A DNA stretch of 57,943 bases from JAENVT01 sp040006755 (GCA_040006755.1 JBDTWJ010000002.1:1-57943); one strand, 5' to 3'. Shown: positions 33,186 to 41,825, counted from the first letter of the stretch. A program made the numbers and translations. Notes: generated by a model from the letters alone, not told the origin.

Positions 33186-33775
33186 TACGGGGCGAGGGCG
33201 GCGCGGAGGAACGCGAGCAGCTCGTTGCGGAGTTGCCGCAGGCCTGAGGCCGATGGTTGCCAGCCGACCACCCGGAGCGCTTCGGGCTCGGTGGCGATGC
33301 CGGTGACCGTCGCGTAACACAGCGAGGCAACGAGACGAGGGTCTGCGCGCCGCAACCGTCCGGCGTCCATCTCGATTTGCAGGTACGCAACGGCCCGGTC
33401 GACGAGCGGACTGAGGTCGGCGGTCAGCCGATCGCCCGCAGCCGACGGCAGACGACTGACTTCGCGAACGAGACCCAGCAAGGCCGGCCGGCGAACGGCG
33501 GGACGGAAGACGGCGCGGATCACGGCTTCGATCCGATCCAGTGGATCGTCGGTCGCGGCGCGTACAGCTGCGTCAATGACAACCGAGAGCTCCTGGGCGG
33601 CGGCGACGAGCACTGCCTGCACCAGATCGTCCTTGCTGGGAAACCAATACAGCAACGTCTGCTTGGCAACGCCCACCTCGGTGGCGATGACATCGAGCGA
33701 GACCGCATCGAAGCCGCGCGTGCCGAACAGATCGGTGGCGGCGTCGAGGATGCGTTCGCGAGTTGGCGTTTTCAT
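33185..33775 (-). CDS. TetR family regulator of the divergent lipid operon
   Basis: This 196-residue repressor has a TetR HTH near residues 20-55 (ATDLFGTRGFDAVSLDVIAT then EVGVAKQTLLYWFPSKDDLV) and a helical ligand-binding C-terminal domain. It is divergent from the four-gene acyl-CoA reductase operon across 45 bp that contain a 16-bp palindrome. I infer that it represses that operon and itself, and that an acyl-CoA or fatty acid relieves repression, as in many TetR lipid regulators. The ligand is not readable from sequence. Confidence 0.9.
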   Translation of the reverse strand: MKTPTRERILDAATDLFGTRGFDAVSLDVIATEVGVAKQTLLYWFPSKDDLVQAVLVAAAQELSVVIDAAVRAATDDPLDRIEAVIRAVFRPAVRRPALLGLVREVSRLPSAAGDRLTADLSPLVDRAVAYLQIEMDAGRLRRADPRLVASLCYATVTGIATEPEALRVVGWQPSASGLRQLRNELLAFLRAALAP

Positions 33776-33780
33776 GGCTC

Positions 33781-33796
33781 TCTACCAAATGGTAGA
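33781..33796. promoter_or_regulatory. TetR operator candidate
   Basis: TCTACCA-AA-TGGTAGA is a near-perfect dyad: 7-bp arms with two central bases. It starts 6 bp before the tetR ATG on one side and ends 24 bp before the acyl-CoA reductase ATG on the other. A repressor bound here would block both promoters. Confidence 0.75.
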
Positions 33797-33820
33797 CGAA
33801 TGTGCTAGACAGGTGCCTGA

Positions 33821-36166
33821 ATGATCCGTCAGAACCTTGCCAACAAGCGCATCGCCATAACAGGAAGTACCGGTTTCGTCGGGACTGCGCTGGTCGAGCG
33901 GTTGCTGCGGGCGGTCCCCCAGTGCAGCCTGGTGCTGCTCGTCCGACCGAGCAAGCGCCACGACGTGACCGAGCGCGTGCGTCGTGAGATATTCAAGAAC
34001 GACGCATTCGACCGGCTGCGCGCCGAGCTCGCAGATACGGACGAACACTTCGAAGCCATGGTCGCTCGCCGCGTCGTGGCAGTCGCCGGCGATGTGAGCT
34101 CCGATGGCCTCGGCCTCAGCGATGCCGATCGCGCGACCTTCACCAGCTGCGACATCGTGATCCACTCAGCAGCCGCGGTCGCGTTCGACTCGCCGCTCGA
34201 CAGCGCGGTCGAGATCAATCTCCTCGGGCCGACGCGCATCGTCGACACGTTGAACGCCGATGGTGTCGCGCCGCATCTCGTTGCCGTCAGCACGTGTTAC
34301 GTGGCGGGCAACCGCCGCGGGAGCGCTCCGGAAGAACTCGTCAGCGAGGGCCCGTTCGATCTCGGGCTCAGCTGGCGCAAAGAGGTCGCTGCGGCACGAC
34401 GTCTGCGCAGCGACACACAAGCCATCAGCCGCCAGCCCGACAAGCTCAAGCACTTCCGCAGCGAGGCACGCAAAGCGTTGGGTGCCGCGGGTGCGCCGGC
34501 GCTGGCCGCAAAGACCGAGAGCCTTCGCGAAGAGTGGGTCAAGGCCGAACTCGTCGAAGCAGGCCGAGCCCGTGCAGGCAGCGTCGGCTGGCCCGATGCG
34601 TATGCGTACACGAAGGCGCTCGGCGAGCAGGCGCTGACCGAGGTCAAAGGCAATGTGCCGGTCTCGATCGTTCGACCGTCGATCATCGAGTCCGCGCTGG
34701 CCGAACCATTCCCCGGTTGGATCCGCGGTTTCCGCATGGCTGAGCCGGTCATCCTCAGCTACGCACGCGGTCTGCTGAAGGAGTTCCCCGGCGTACCGGA
34801 GGGCACTGTCGATGTGATCCCCGTCGACATCGTCGTCGCCGCGATCATCGCCGTGGCTGCGTTGGGGCCAAAGGAGGCGCCGCGCATCACCCAGGTCGCC
34901 AGCGGTGGCATCAATCCGCTGCGCTACAAGACGCTTGTCGACAACGTGCGTAGCTGGTTCACCGAGCACCCGCTGTATGACGCCGAGGGACAACCGATCG
35001 TCGTACCCGAATGGCAGTTCCCGGCGCGTGGCAGAGTGAAGAAGCAACTGCAGCGTGCCAAGATGATCGCCGACAAGACCGAGCGCGTGTTGCAGGCGCT
35101 ACCGCTGCGCGGCAAACAAGCGACGTGGGCGGCCAAGCTCGACGAGACCAGGACCGACATCGATCGCGCCTATCAGTACGTGCAGCTCTACGGCCTCTAC
35201 ACCGAGTGCGAGGCGATCTATCAAGTCGACCAACTGATGCGCATTCATGACGGTCTCGATGCAGCGGATCAAGCAGCATTCAACATCGATCCGCGCAGCG
35301 TGGATTGGCCGACGTACGTCAGCACCATCCACCTGCCGTCGATCGTCCACCATTCCCGAGCGAAGACGAAGCCCGGCAAGAGCCGCAACGACCGCGCTGA
35401 CCGGCTGCGCCGCAGCGTGCTCTCTCCCAGCCGCCACGTCGCCGCGTTCGATCTCGAGAACACGCTGATCGCCAGCAACGTCGTCGAGAGCTACACGTTC
35501 CTCGCGACCCGCCGCCTCAACGCACCGGAACGGATCCGGTATGTGTTGCGCACCCTGGCCGAGGCACCGAGCCTCAGCTCGATGGATCGCAAGGACCGAG
35601 GCGACTTCCTACGGTTCTTCTATCGCCGATACGAGGATGCTCCGGTCAGTCAGATCGACGAGGACTCCAAGGAACTCCTCACCAACCTGATCCTCACCAA
35701 GAGCTTCCCGGCCGGGCTGCGACGCGTGCGCGAGCACCGCGCTCTCGGCCACCGCACGATCCTCATCACCGGCGCCCTTGACTTCGCGGTGCAGGGTTTG
35801 CGTCCACTGTTCGACGAGATCATTGCGGCCGAGATGAGCGTGAAGTCCGATGGGACCTACAGCGGCCACCTCTCGAAAGTGCCTCCTACCGGCGAGACCC
35901 GCGCCCAGCTCCTAGCCGACTACTGCGAGGCAGAAGGCCTCAAACTCGAGGAGTCGATCGCGTACGCCGACTCCACCAGCGACCTGCCGATGCTCGAAGC
36001 TGTCGGCTTTCCCGTGGCCGTCAATCCCGAGACACGGCTCGCGTCGATCGCTCGCAAGCGTGGTTGGTTGGTCGAGCATTGGTCGAAGGCGCCGGGTGGA
36101 CCACGGCCACTGCTGCCGATCGGGTCACTGCTGCAGGAACGCGAGCGAGGGCGCAAGTTCGCATGA
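33821..36166 (+). CDS. Fatty acyl-CoA reductase fused to HAD-IB phosphatase-like domain
   Basis: This is a 781-residue fusion. Residues about 1-400 form a NAD(P)-binding acyl-CoA reductase of the male-sterility/FAR type: dinucleotide loop GSTGFVG (15-21), GDVSSDGLGLS, HSAAAVAFD, Ser157 in VSTCYVAG, catalytic YxxxK as YAYTK (261-265), and IVRPSIIESAL. A linker of about 130 residues follows. Residues 540-755 form a HAD-IB domain: DLENT (544-548), Thr650 in ILITGA, and DSTSD (717-721). Two HAD residues differ from the norm: the second Asp of DxDxT is Glu546, and the usual motif III Lys is Arg694. It opens the operon, and its stop overlaps the next ATG. Expected reaction: acyl-CoA to aldehyde or alcohol; the HAD substrate is unknown. 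Confidence 0.9.
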   Translation: MIRQNLANKRIAITGSTGFVGTALVERLLRAVPQCSLVLLVRPSKRHDVTERVRREIFKNDAFDRLRAELADTDEHFEAMVARRVVAVAGDVSSDGLGLSDADRATFTSCDIVIHSAAAVAFDSPLDSAVEINLLGPTRIVDTLNADGVAPHLVAVSTCYVAGNRRGSAPEELVSEGPFDLGLSWRKEVAAARRLRSDTQAISRQPDKLKHFRSEARKALGAAGAPALAAKTESLREEWVKAELVEAGRARAGSVGWPDAYAYTKALGEQALTEVKGNVPVSIVRPSIIESALAEPFPGWIRGFRMAEPVILSYARGLLKEFPGVPEGTVDVIPVDIVVAAIIAVAALGPKEAPRITQVASGGINPLRYKTLVDNVRSWFTEHPLYDAEGQPIVVPEWQFPARGRVKKQLQRAKMIADKTERVLQALPLRGKQATWAAKLDETRTDIDRAYQYVQLYGLYTECEAIYQVDQLMRIHDGLDAADQAAFNIDPRSVDWPTYVSTIHLPSIVHHSRAKTKPGKSRNDRADRLRRSVLSPSRHVAAFDLENTLIASNVVESYTFLATRRLNAPERIRYVLRTLAEAPSLSSMDRKDRGDFLRFFYRRYEDAPVSQIDEDSKELLTNLILTKSFPAGLRRVREHRALGHRTILITGALDFAVQGLRPLFDEIIAAEMSVKSDGTYSGHLSKVPPTGETRAQLLADYCEAEGLKLEESIAYADSTSDLPMLEAVGFPVAVNPETRLASIARKRGWLVEHWSKAPGGPRPLLPIGSLLQERERGRKFA

Positions 36167-37308
36167 GGTTGATCTTCGAACGCAAGCCGGTGAAATTCGC
36201 AGCAGCGCGGCTGGCCGGCGCCCTCTCGCCAGGCCGCGGCGCGGCCGTCGGTCCGTTGAAGCTCGAACCCAACGAGCCGTTGCCACTGCCCGGCCCCGAT
36301 TGGGTGCGACTGACGCCACGGCTGTCGGGCATCTGTGGATCCGATCTGGCGATGATCGACGGCACCGCATCCGCCTACTTCGATCCACTGGTCAGCTATC
36401 CGTTCGTACCCGGCCATGAGGTCGTCGCCACCACGGAACGGGGACGACGCGTGGCTCTTGTTCCGGTCCTGTCGTGCGTGACACGAGGCATCAATCCGAT
36501 GTGCGGCCAATGCGCGGCGAGACGCACCAACTTGTGCGAGCGAGTTGCGTTCGGCCATCTCGAGCCCGGTTTGCAGAGCGGATTCTGCACCGACACCGGT
36601 GGTGGTTGGAGCACCTGGATGGTGGCTCACACGAGCCAGTTGGTCGAGGTGCCCGATGATCTCAGCGACGAGGCCGCGGTGATGATCGAGCCGACCGCGT
36701 GCGCTGCCCACGCCGCGCTGCGCTACGAGGGCCACGAGACCGTGATCATCGGCGCCGGTACCGTCGGCCTGCTCACACTGGCAGCAATCACCGCGACCCG
36801 CGACAAGGATCGCAGTGGTCCACTGATCGTCACCGCGCGGTACGCCGAACAGCGACGTTTGGCCAAAGAGCTCGGTGCAGACATCGTCTGCACACCCGAC
36901 GAGCTACCGCGATGGGTTCGTTCGACGAGCAAGTCGATGGTGCTCGGCGACCAACTGACGGCAGGCTTCCGTCACGTCGTCGACTGCGTCGGGTCGAGCG
37001 AATCGCTGAAGCAGGCGCTGCGTGTCGTCGCGCCCGGTGGGGAAGTGTTGCTGATCGGAATGCCCAGCAACGTGTCTCTGGAGATGACTTCGCTCTGGCA
37101 CCGCGAAGCTGCCATTCGCGGCTGCTATGCGTATACGCGCAACGACTTCATGGCGGCCATCGAAGTGGTGCGCCGGTTCGATCTCGGCCGTCTCGTCTCA
37201 GCCACCTATCCACTCGACGACTACAAGGACGCGATCGCTCACGCTGCCTCGGCCGGACGCCGTGGCGCAGTGAAGGTCGCCTTCGATATGAGAGAAAGCG
37301 GAATCTGA
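36163..37308 (+). CDS. Zinc-dependent alcohol dehydrogenase (MDR)
   Basis: This is a 381-residue medium-chain dehydrogenase. Catalytic zinc residues are Cys58 (SGICGSDLAMIDG), His85 and Glu86 (PGHEVVATTE). The structural zinc site has four cysteines at 105, 114, 117 and 125 (CVTRGINPMCGQC...NLC). The cofactor loop is VIIGAGTVGLLTLAAI. It belongs to the sorbitol/threonine dehydrogenase-like group. The ATG lies inside the upstream stop (ATGA), and its own stop shares bases with the next start (TGATG). It may oxidise or reduce an alcohol or aldehyde of the same pathway as its neighbours. Confidence 0.88.
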   Translation: MRLIFERKPVKFAAARLAGALSPGRGAAVGPLKLEPNEPLPLPGPDWVRLTPRLSGICGSDLAMIDGTASAYFDPLVSYPFVPGHEVVATTERGRRVALVPVLSCVTRGINPMCGQCAARRTNLCERVAFGHLEPGLQSGFCTDTGGGWSTWMVAHTSQLVEVPDDLSDEAAVMIEPTACAAHAALRYEGHETVIIGAGTVGLLTLAAITATRDKDRSGPLIVTARYAEQRRLAKELGADIVCTPDELPRWVRSTSKSMVLGDQLTAGFRHVVDCVGSSESLKQALRVVAPGGEVLLIGMPSNVSLEMTSLWHREAAIRGCYAYTRNDFMAAIEVVRRFDLGRLVSATYPLDDYKDAIAHAASAGRRGAVKVAFDMRESGI

Positions 37309-38894
37309 TGCCTCGCCCTGGATTCGTCCTCGAAGTGGATCGCTCCACTCCCCCGATCATGTTCTGGCGCGGCGAGAACTTCAGCCTCGAGAAGCTTCCC
37401 GCCGGTCGCAGCAGGGTGATCTACCCACCCGAGCCGTTGGCTCCGATCGAAGACATCGACGGCGCTATCCGCCACGCGTTGCTGAATCCGCACGACCAGG
37501 ACCCGCTTCCGACGCAGCTGTTCCCAGGCATGAAGCTGACCATCGCGTTCGACGACGTCAGCCTGCCATTGCCGAAGATGCGCGCACCCGACAACCGACA
37601 GCGAATCATCGAAGCCGTGTTGGATCTCGCCGCCGAAGCGGGAGTCGACGATGTGCACATCATCGCCGCGCTCGGACTACATCGACGGATGCACGAATAC
37701 GAGATGCGACACGCGCTGGGCGATCGCGTCTACGACGCGTTCCATCCGCGGGGAACCCTCTACCAACACGATGCAGAGGACCGCGACAACCTCACGCTCA
37801 TCGGCTCGACTCCCGAGGGCGAAGTCCTGGAGATCAGCAAGCGCGCCGCCGACAGCGACCTGATCGTGTACGTCAACATCAACTCGGTTGCGATGGACGG
37901 CGGGTGGAAGAGCATCACCACCGGCCTGGCCAGCTATCACAGCCTCAGCTTCCATCACAATCCCGAGACGCTGCAGAACACCCGCAGCTTGATGGACCGC
38001 CACAAGAGCGATCTGCACAAGAGTGTCTGGCGGCTGGGCAAGGTGATGCGCGACTCTGGCCCGCAGGTGTTCCAGATCGAGTCGACGTTGAACACCGACA
38101 TGTTCCCGTCGCCGTTCGACTTCCTGTCGAAGCGCGAGTGGGAGTGGAAGGCCAAGGATCGGGCCACCTTCCTGGCGACCACCAAGTCTCTGAGTCGCAC
38201 ACCGAGCCGTTTGGCGCGCAGGATCTTTCATTCCATCGAAGGGCCGCACCAAATGACGAGCGTGCAGGCCGGCGATACCGAGGCTGTGCACAAGATCACC
38301 CTCGAGTGGGTGCACAAACAGCAGTTGGTCGAGGTGCACGGCCAGACCGACATCTTGACGCTGGGCATTCCCTACGTGTGCCCCTACAACCCCGACGGTG
38401 TCATGAACCCCGTGCTCGTGATGTGCATGGGACTGGGCTACCTGTTCAACATGTACCGCAACAAGCCGTTGGTGCGAGAAGGTGGTGTCATCATCATGAC
38501 CCACCCGACGCATCGCGAGTTCCACCCTGTGCACCATCCGAGCTACATCGACTTCTTCGAGCAGGTGCTGGCCGACACGACAGATCCGGCCACCATGTCG
38601 CGCAAGTGGGAGAAGCAGTACGCAGAAGACGAGTGGTATCGCCACCTGTACCGCACCGGCAACGCGTATCACGGTGTCCATCCGTTCTACGCGTGGTATT
38701 GGGGTGCGCACGGCCTGCAACACGCCGGAAAAGTGATCATCGTCGGTGGCGATCCACCGACTGTTCGCCGCCTCGGCTTCACGCCCGCGTCGACGATGGA
38801 CGACGCGTTCGAGATCGCCAGCGATGTCGTCGGTCGCGCACCGACCATCAGTCATCTGCACGTTCCTGCACTGCTGGTGGCCGACGTTCAATGA
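37308..38894 (+). CDS. LarA-like (DUF2088) protein, candidate nickel-pincer enzyme
   Basis: This 528-residue protein matches the lactate racemase LarA family at its N-terminal half: TIAFDDVSLPLPKMRAPD (residues 78-95), AALGLHRRMHEYEMRHALG with His125, YQHDAEDRDNLTLIG with His154, and ISKRAADSDLIVYVNIN with Lys178 where LarA has its cofactor-bearing lysine. The LarA substrate arginine in the usual DxTR motif is Leu86 here, so lactate is unlikely to be the substrate. The protein is about 100 residues longer than LarA. No larB, larC or larE cofactor genes lie in the window. It is coupled on both sides in the operon. Confidence 0.75.
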   Translation: MPRPGFVLEVDRSTPPIMFWRGENFSLEKLPAGRSRVIYPPEPLAPIEDIDGAIRHALLNPHDQDPLPTQLFPGMKLTIAFDDVSLPLPKMRAPDNRQRIIEAVLDLAAEAGVDDVHIIAALGLHRRMHEYEMRHALGDRVYDAFHPRGTLYQHDAEDRDNLTLIGSTPEGEVLEISKRAADSDLIVYVNINSVAMDGGWKSITTGLASYHSLSFHHNPETLQNTRSLMDRHKSDLHKSVWRLGKVMRDSGPQVFQIESTLNTDMFPSPFDFLSKREWEWKAKDRATFLATTKSLSRTPSRLARRIFHSIEGPHQMTSVQAGDTEAVHKITLEWVHKQQLVEVHGQTDILTLGIPYVCPYNPDGVMNPVLVMCMGLGYLFNMYRNKPLVREGGVIIMTHPTHREFHPVHHPSYIDFFEQVLADTTDPATMSRKWEKQYAEDEWYRHLYRTGNAYHGVHPFYAWYWGAHGLQHAGKVIIVGGDPPTVRRLGFTPASTMDDAFEIASDVVGRAPTISHLHVPALLVADVQ

Positions 38895-39910
38895 GGAAGC
38901 GCACGGTGCCGTATTCGCTGACCGGGCTGCGCCGGGCGACGCGCCTCGGCGACATCGCCAGCGCAACCCTGCAGCGCGGCCTCAAGCCCGCACGAAACCT
39001 CGGCTTTCCATATCGTAAACCCAGCATTCCCACGGGCCTCGTCGTTCCCCCCGACCCGTCGAAGCTCGGTGCCAACTTCGAGACATCCTGGGCCCGTCGA
39101 GGTCCGGCAAGGGCCGCACGGAGGGTACTCACCAACGGACCGCTGCGACTGCTCATGCATGGCCTTGCCCGGCCCGAGGTCTACGGAGTCGACCGCCTCG
39201 AGGACCTGAGGGTTCGCGATGAGCCACCGCCACTGATCTTCGCCCCGACACATCACAGCCATCTCGACACTCCGCTGTCGATCATCTCCATTCCGGAGCC
39301 GTGGCGATCGAAGCTCGTCGTTGCCGCGGCAGCCGACTTCTTCTTCGATGTGCGATGGAAAGGGATCATCGCCGCGCTGTCGCTCAACGCCATCCCGATC
39401 GACCGCGAGGTCACCGGGCGCAAGACCAGCGATCAGCTGAAGCACCTCATCGAAGATGGGTGGAGCCTGGTGATCTATCCCGAGGGCGGCCGCTCGCCCG
39501 ACGGTTGGGGGCAGGAGTTCAAAGGCGGCGCGGCATACCTCTCGTCGCGCACAGGCGCCGCTGTCGTGCCGATGTTCATCGACGGCTCCGGCGCGATCTA
39601 CGGCAAGGGGATGAAGCGCCCGAAGCCCGGCAAGACGAAGGTGGTGTTCGGATCGCCGCTGCCCCCCGTGGAGGGCGAGTCGACGCGACGGTTCAACGCC
39701 AGGATCGAGGCTGCGGTCACGACGCTCGGCGACGAGGCGCTGACCGACTTTTGGACATCACGACGCCGGCGAGCCACCGGCAGTAACCCAAAGCTGACTG
39801 GCCCCGACTACAACGGCTGGCGGCGGCAATGGGCGCTCGCCGAGCACCGAAAGTTGGGCAAGGCGGGCCAGCGCCGCCGTCAGAAGCGACGCTGGCCCGA
39901 CCTCGGCTGA
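38891..39910 (+). CDS. PlsC-type acylglycerophosphate acyltransferase
   Basis: This is a 339-residue acyltransferase. The catalytic HX4D is THHSHLDTP, with His121 and Asp126. The lysophospholipid-binding motif is VIYPEGGRSPDGWG. NAIPIDREVTG and GAAVVPMFIDGSG complete the family pattern. A basic N-terminus (MRKRTVPYSL) precedes the membrane-binding first part, and the C-terminus is very basic (RRRQKRRWPDLG). It starts at ATG 38891 overlapping the LarA-like stop. It would acylate a lyso-lipid or a related acceptor made by the earlier genes. Confidence 0.9.
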   Translation: MRKRTVPYSLTGLRRATRLGDIASATLQRGLKPARNLGFPYRKPSIPTGLVVPPDPSKLGANFETSWARRGPARAARRVLTNGPLRLLMHGLARPEVYGVDRLEDLRVRDEPPPLIFAPTHHSHLDTPLSIISIPEPWRSKLVVAAAADFFFDVRWKGIIAALSLNAIPIDREVTGRKTSDQLKHLIEDGWSLVIYPEGGRSPDGWGQEFKGGAAYLSSRTGAAVVPMFIDGSGAIYGKGMKRPKPGKTKVVFGSPLPPVEGESTRRFNARIEAAVTTLGDEALTDFWTSRRRRATGSNPKLTGPDYNGWRRQWALAEHRKLGKAGQRRRQKRRWPDLG

Positions 39911-40501
39911 ATCACTCGATCGGCCGCGGCGAGGCCTACGATGGCTCCGGCAATGTCAGCTTCCGGTCGGTTCTGGCTGAGCTTGCGTTTCGCCTGGATC
40001 GATGTGATCTGCAACTCGATCCCCACGATCGCCTTCAGCATTGAATCGATGTAGTCAGCCGGCGCGTCGTCGGCGCCCACTGCCGTTCGAATCGGGATTC
40101 GTGGCGCTCCGTCAGTCGAGTCACGAGCGACCGCTTCCACTCCGTGTCGTCGTGCGCGACGAACATCCCGCGTATGTGAACGGTCTCGTAGTTCCACGTT
40201 GGAACGACCTTTCCGTGCTGCGCCTTCGACGGGTACCATTCGGTGAGACGTAGGCATTCGGCCCGGTGAAGATTGCGAGTGCCTCGACCCCGGGTGCCCC
40301 TTCGAACCATTGTGGATTGGCACGAGCAACATGACCGACCAGCGATCCCAATCCCGCTGGCCTCGCCTCGTACAGCATCGGTAACGGCGTTGCCACGAGA
40401 CCAGCCGCTGTCATCGTGACCAATTGCGCCATCGGATGTTCGATCAGGAACGCAGCGATCAGATCCGGATCGTCTTCGGCGAACACTGCGGGGACGTTCA
40501 T
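39880..40501 (-). pseudogene. paiB-like FMN-binding regulator gene, two frameshifts
   Basis: Three overlapping minus-strand frames together spell one PaiB-like protein. Frame A (from 40501) gives MNVPAVFAEDDPDLIAAFLI to FTGPNAYVSPN. Frame B gives EWYPSKAQHGKVVPTWNYET to RLTERHESRFERQWA. Frame C gives DDAPADYIDSMLKAIVGIEL to KRKLSQNRPEADIAGAI. The breaks are near 40239-40242 and 40073-40076. In each case restoring one deleted base rejoins the frame. So it is either a recent pseudogene or carries two sequencing errors. An intact relative binds FMN and is a putative regulator. It lies seven bases from yceH in the same direction. Confidence 0.85.
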
Positions 40502-40507
40502 CGATAC

Positions 40508-41116
40508 CTACAGCAGATCGGCGAGGGCAGATTCGAGCTTGGCGACACGTTCCTCGAGTTGGGCAACTCGGTCGGACATGCTGCCCGCCACGGCGGCAGG
40601 AACGACCGCAGCAGGCCCAGCAACCGGTTCAGCCTCCTCGGCGATCAGCTGCTGCCACCGCTGTTCCTTCTGCCCCACCTGCCGATCCAGCAATCGCACC
40701 AGCGCGCTGTCGCCCAGACGCCGAAGGCTCTCCTCGACCTCGCCTGCAGACTCGAAGTTGTGCAGGCGCTCGGTGCGCGAGCGGAGCTCGGCAACCGTCT
40801 GCGGACCGCGCACGAGCAACACTGCAACGATCGCTGCGGTTTCGTCGTCGAGTTCGTACTTCTCGACAGCCACTTGCCGAAAGCGTGTCACACTTCGGCC
40901 GTGCGACGGGTGGACGATGCGCACCATTCCCTGCGTCTTCATCGATGTGATGCACGCGTCGACCTCGAACTCGTCGAGCGCCATGATCGGGTCACGGGAC
41001 GACGACTGGTTGCACGCCGACACCAATGCGTTCATCGTCAGCGGGTACTGATCCGGAACCGTTCGTTCCTTCTCCATCAAACAGCCGAGTACTCGGCCTT
41101 CGATCACCGTAAGCAT
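40508..41116 (-). CDS. yceH: YceH/DUF480 family protein
   Basis: This 202-residue protein is of the YceH (DUF480) family: VIEGRVLGCLMEKERTVPDQ at the start, PLTMNALVSACNQSSSRDPI, and RGPQTVAELRSRTERLHNF, forming tandem winged-helix-like domains. The C-terminus is a short coiled coil (DRVAQLEERVAKLESALADL). The molecular function is not established. The start is ATG 41116. It lies 6 bp upstream of the broken paiB-like gene and was probably co-transcribed with it. Confidence 0.92.
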   Translation of the reverse strand: MLTVIEGRVLGCLMEKERTVPDQYPLTMNALVSACNQSSSRDPIMALDEFEVDACITSMKTQGMVRIVHPSHGRSVTRFRQVAVEKYELDDETAAIVAVLLVRGPQTVAELRSRTERLHNFESAGEVEESLRRLGDSALVRLLDRQVGQKEQRWQQLIAEEAEPVAGPAAVVPAAVAGSMSDRVAQLEERVAKLESALADLL

Positions 41117-41137
41117 GCGTGGAACCTACCGTCACGC

Positions 41138-41809
41138 ATGACCTCTACCATGCCGGGAATGCTCCGCCTCCGCCAAGTCGTCGTCGCCGCCCGGGATCTC
41201 GGTGCGACCGTCGAGCGCGTCACCGCAGAACTCGGCGTCCCGCTCTGCTTCAAGGATCCTGGTGTCGCCGAGTTCGGCCTGCAGAACGCGCTGTTCAACA
41301 TCGGCGATCAGTTCATCGAGATCGTCTCACCCGTCGCCGACAACACGGCTGCGGGCAGATTGCTCGATCGGCGCGACGCCGACGTCACGGCATACATGGT
41401 GATGTTCGAGGTCGATGATCTCGACGAACGAATGGCAGTGCTCTCCGAAACTGGCGTGCGAACAGTCTGGAGCGGCGACCACGCGATGATTCGCGGCCGG
41501 CATCTGCACCCAGCCGACATCGGTGGCGCCATCGTCTCGCTCGACCAGACCGACCCGCCGGGCTCGTGGATATGGGGCGGTCCAACGTGGACGGCGCACA
41601 GCGACAACTCGGTCGTCACATCGATCGCGGGTTACACGATCGCGGTCGACGACCCCGCGGCGGCCTCCACGCGGTGGTCGCTGTTCGGTCTGCTGCACGG
41701 TGTGCGGTTCGTTGAGGGTACGAACTCGACGATCGAACTCACAGCAACCGATCGCAGCAACGTCGGCCACAACATCGCTATCGATCAGGTGACGCTGCGA
41801 TTCGTCTGA
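41138..41809 (+). CDS. VOC/glyoxalase-fold protein
   Basis: This protein of up to 223 residues belongs to the vicinal-oxygen-chelate superfamily. LRLRQVVVAARDLGATVERV and the strand-helix-strand repeat LFNIGDQFIEIVSP make module one; VTAYMVMFEVDDLDERMAVL and GGAIVSLDQTDPPGSWIWGG make module two. The usual metal pattern is not complete, so it may bind a ligand without catalysis. Starts at 41138, 41150 and 41159 are all in frame; the last gives MLRLRQVVV. It is divergent from yceH and convergent with the LysM lipoprotein. Confidence 0.8.
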   Translation: MTSTMPGMLRLRQVVVAARDLGATVERVTAELGVPLCFKDPGVAEFGLQNALFNIGDQFIEIVSPVADNTAAGRLLDRRDADVTAYMVMFEVDDLDERMAVLSETGVRTVWSGDHAMIRGRHLHPADIGGAIVSLDQTDPPGSWIWGGPTWTAHSDNSVVTSIAGYTIAVDDPAAASTRWSLFGLLHGVRFVEGTNSTIELTATDRSNVGHNIAIDQVTLRFV

Positions 41810-41825
41810 GAGCCGGGCCGGGCGG

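Noticed and set aside
37904..38890. N-terminal extension of the PlsC gene by 329 codons
   Set aside because: It is a second frame of the LarA-like gene; the PlsC protein starts at ATG 38891 overlapping that gene's stop.
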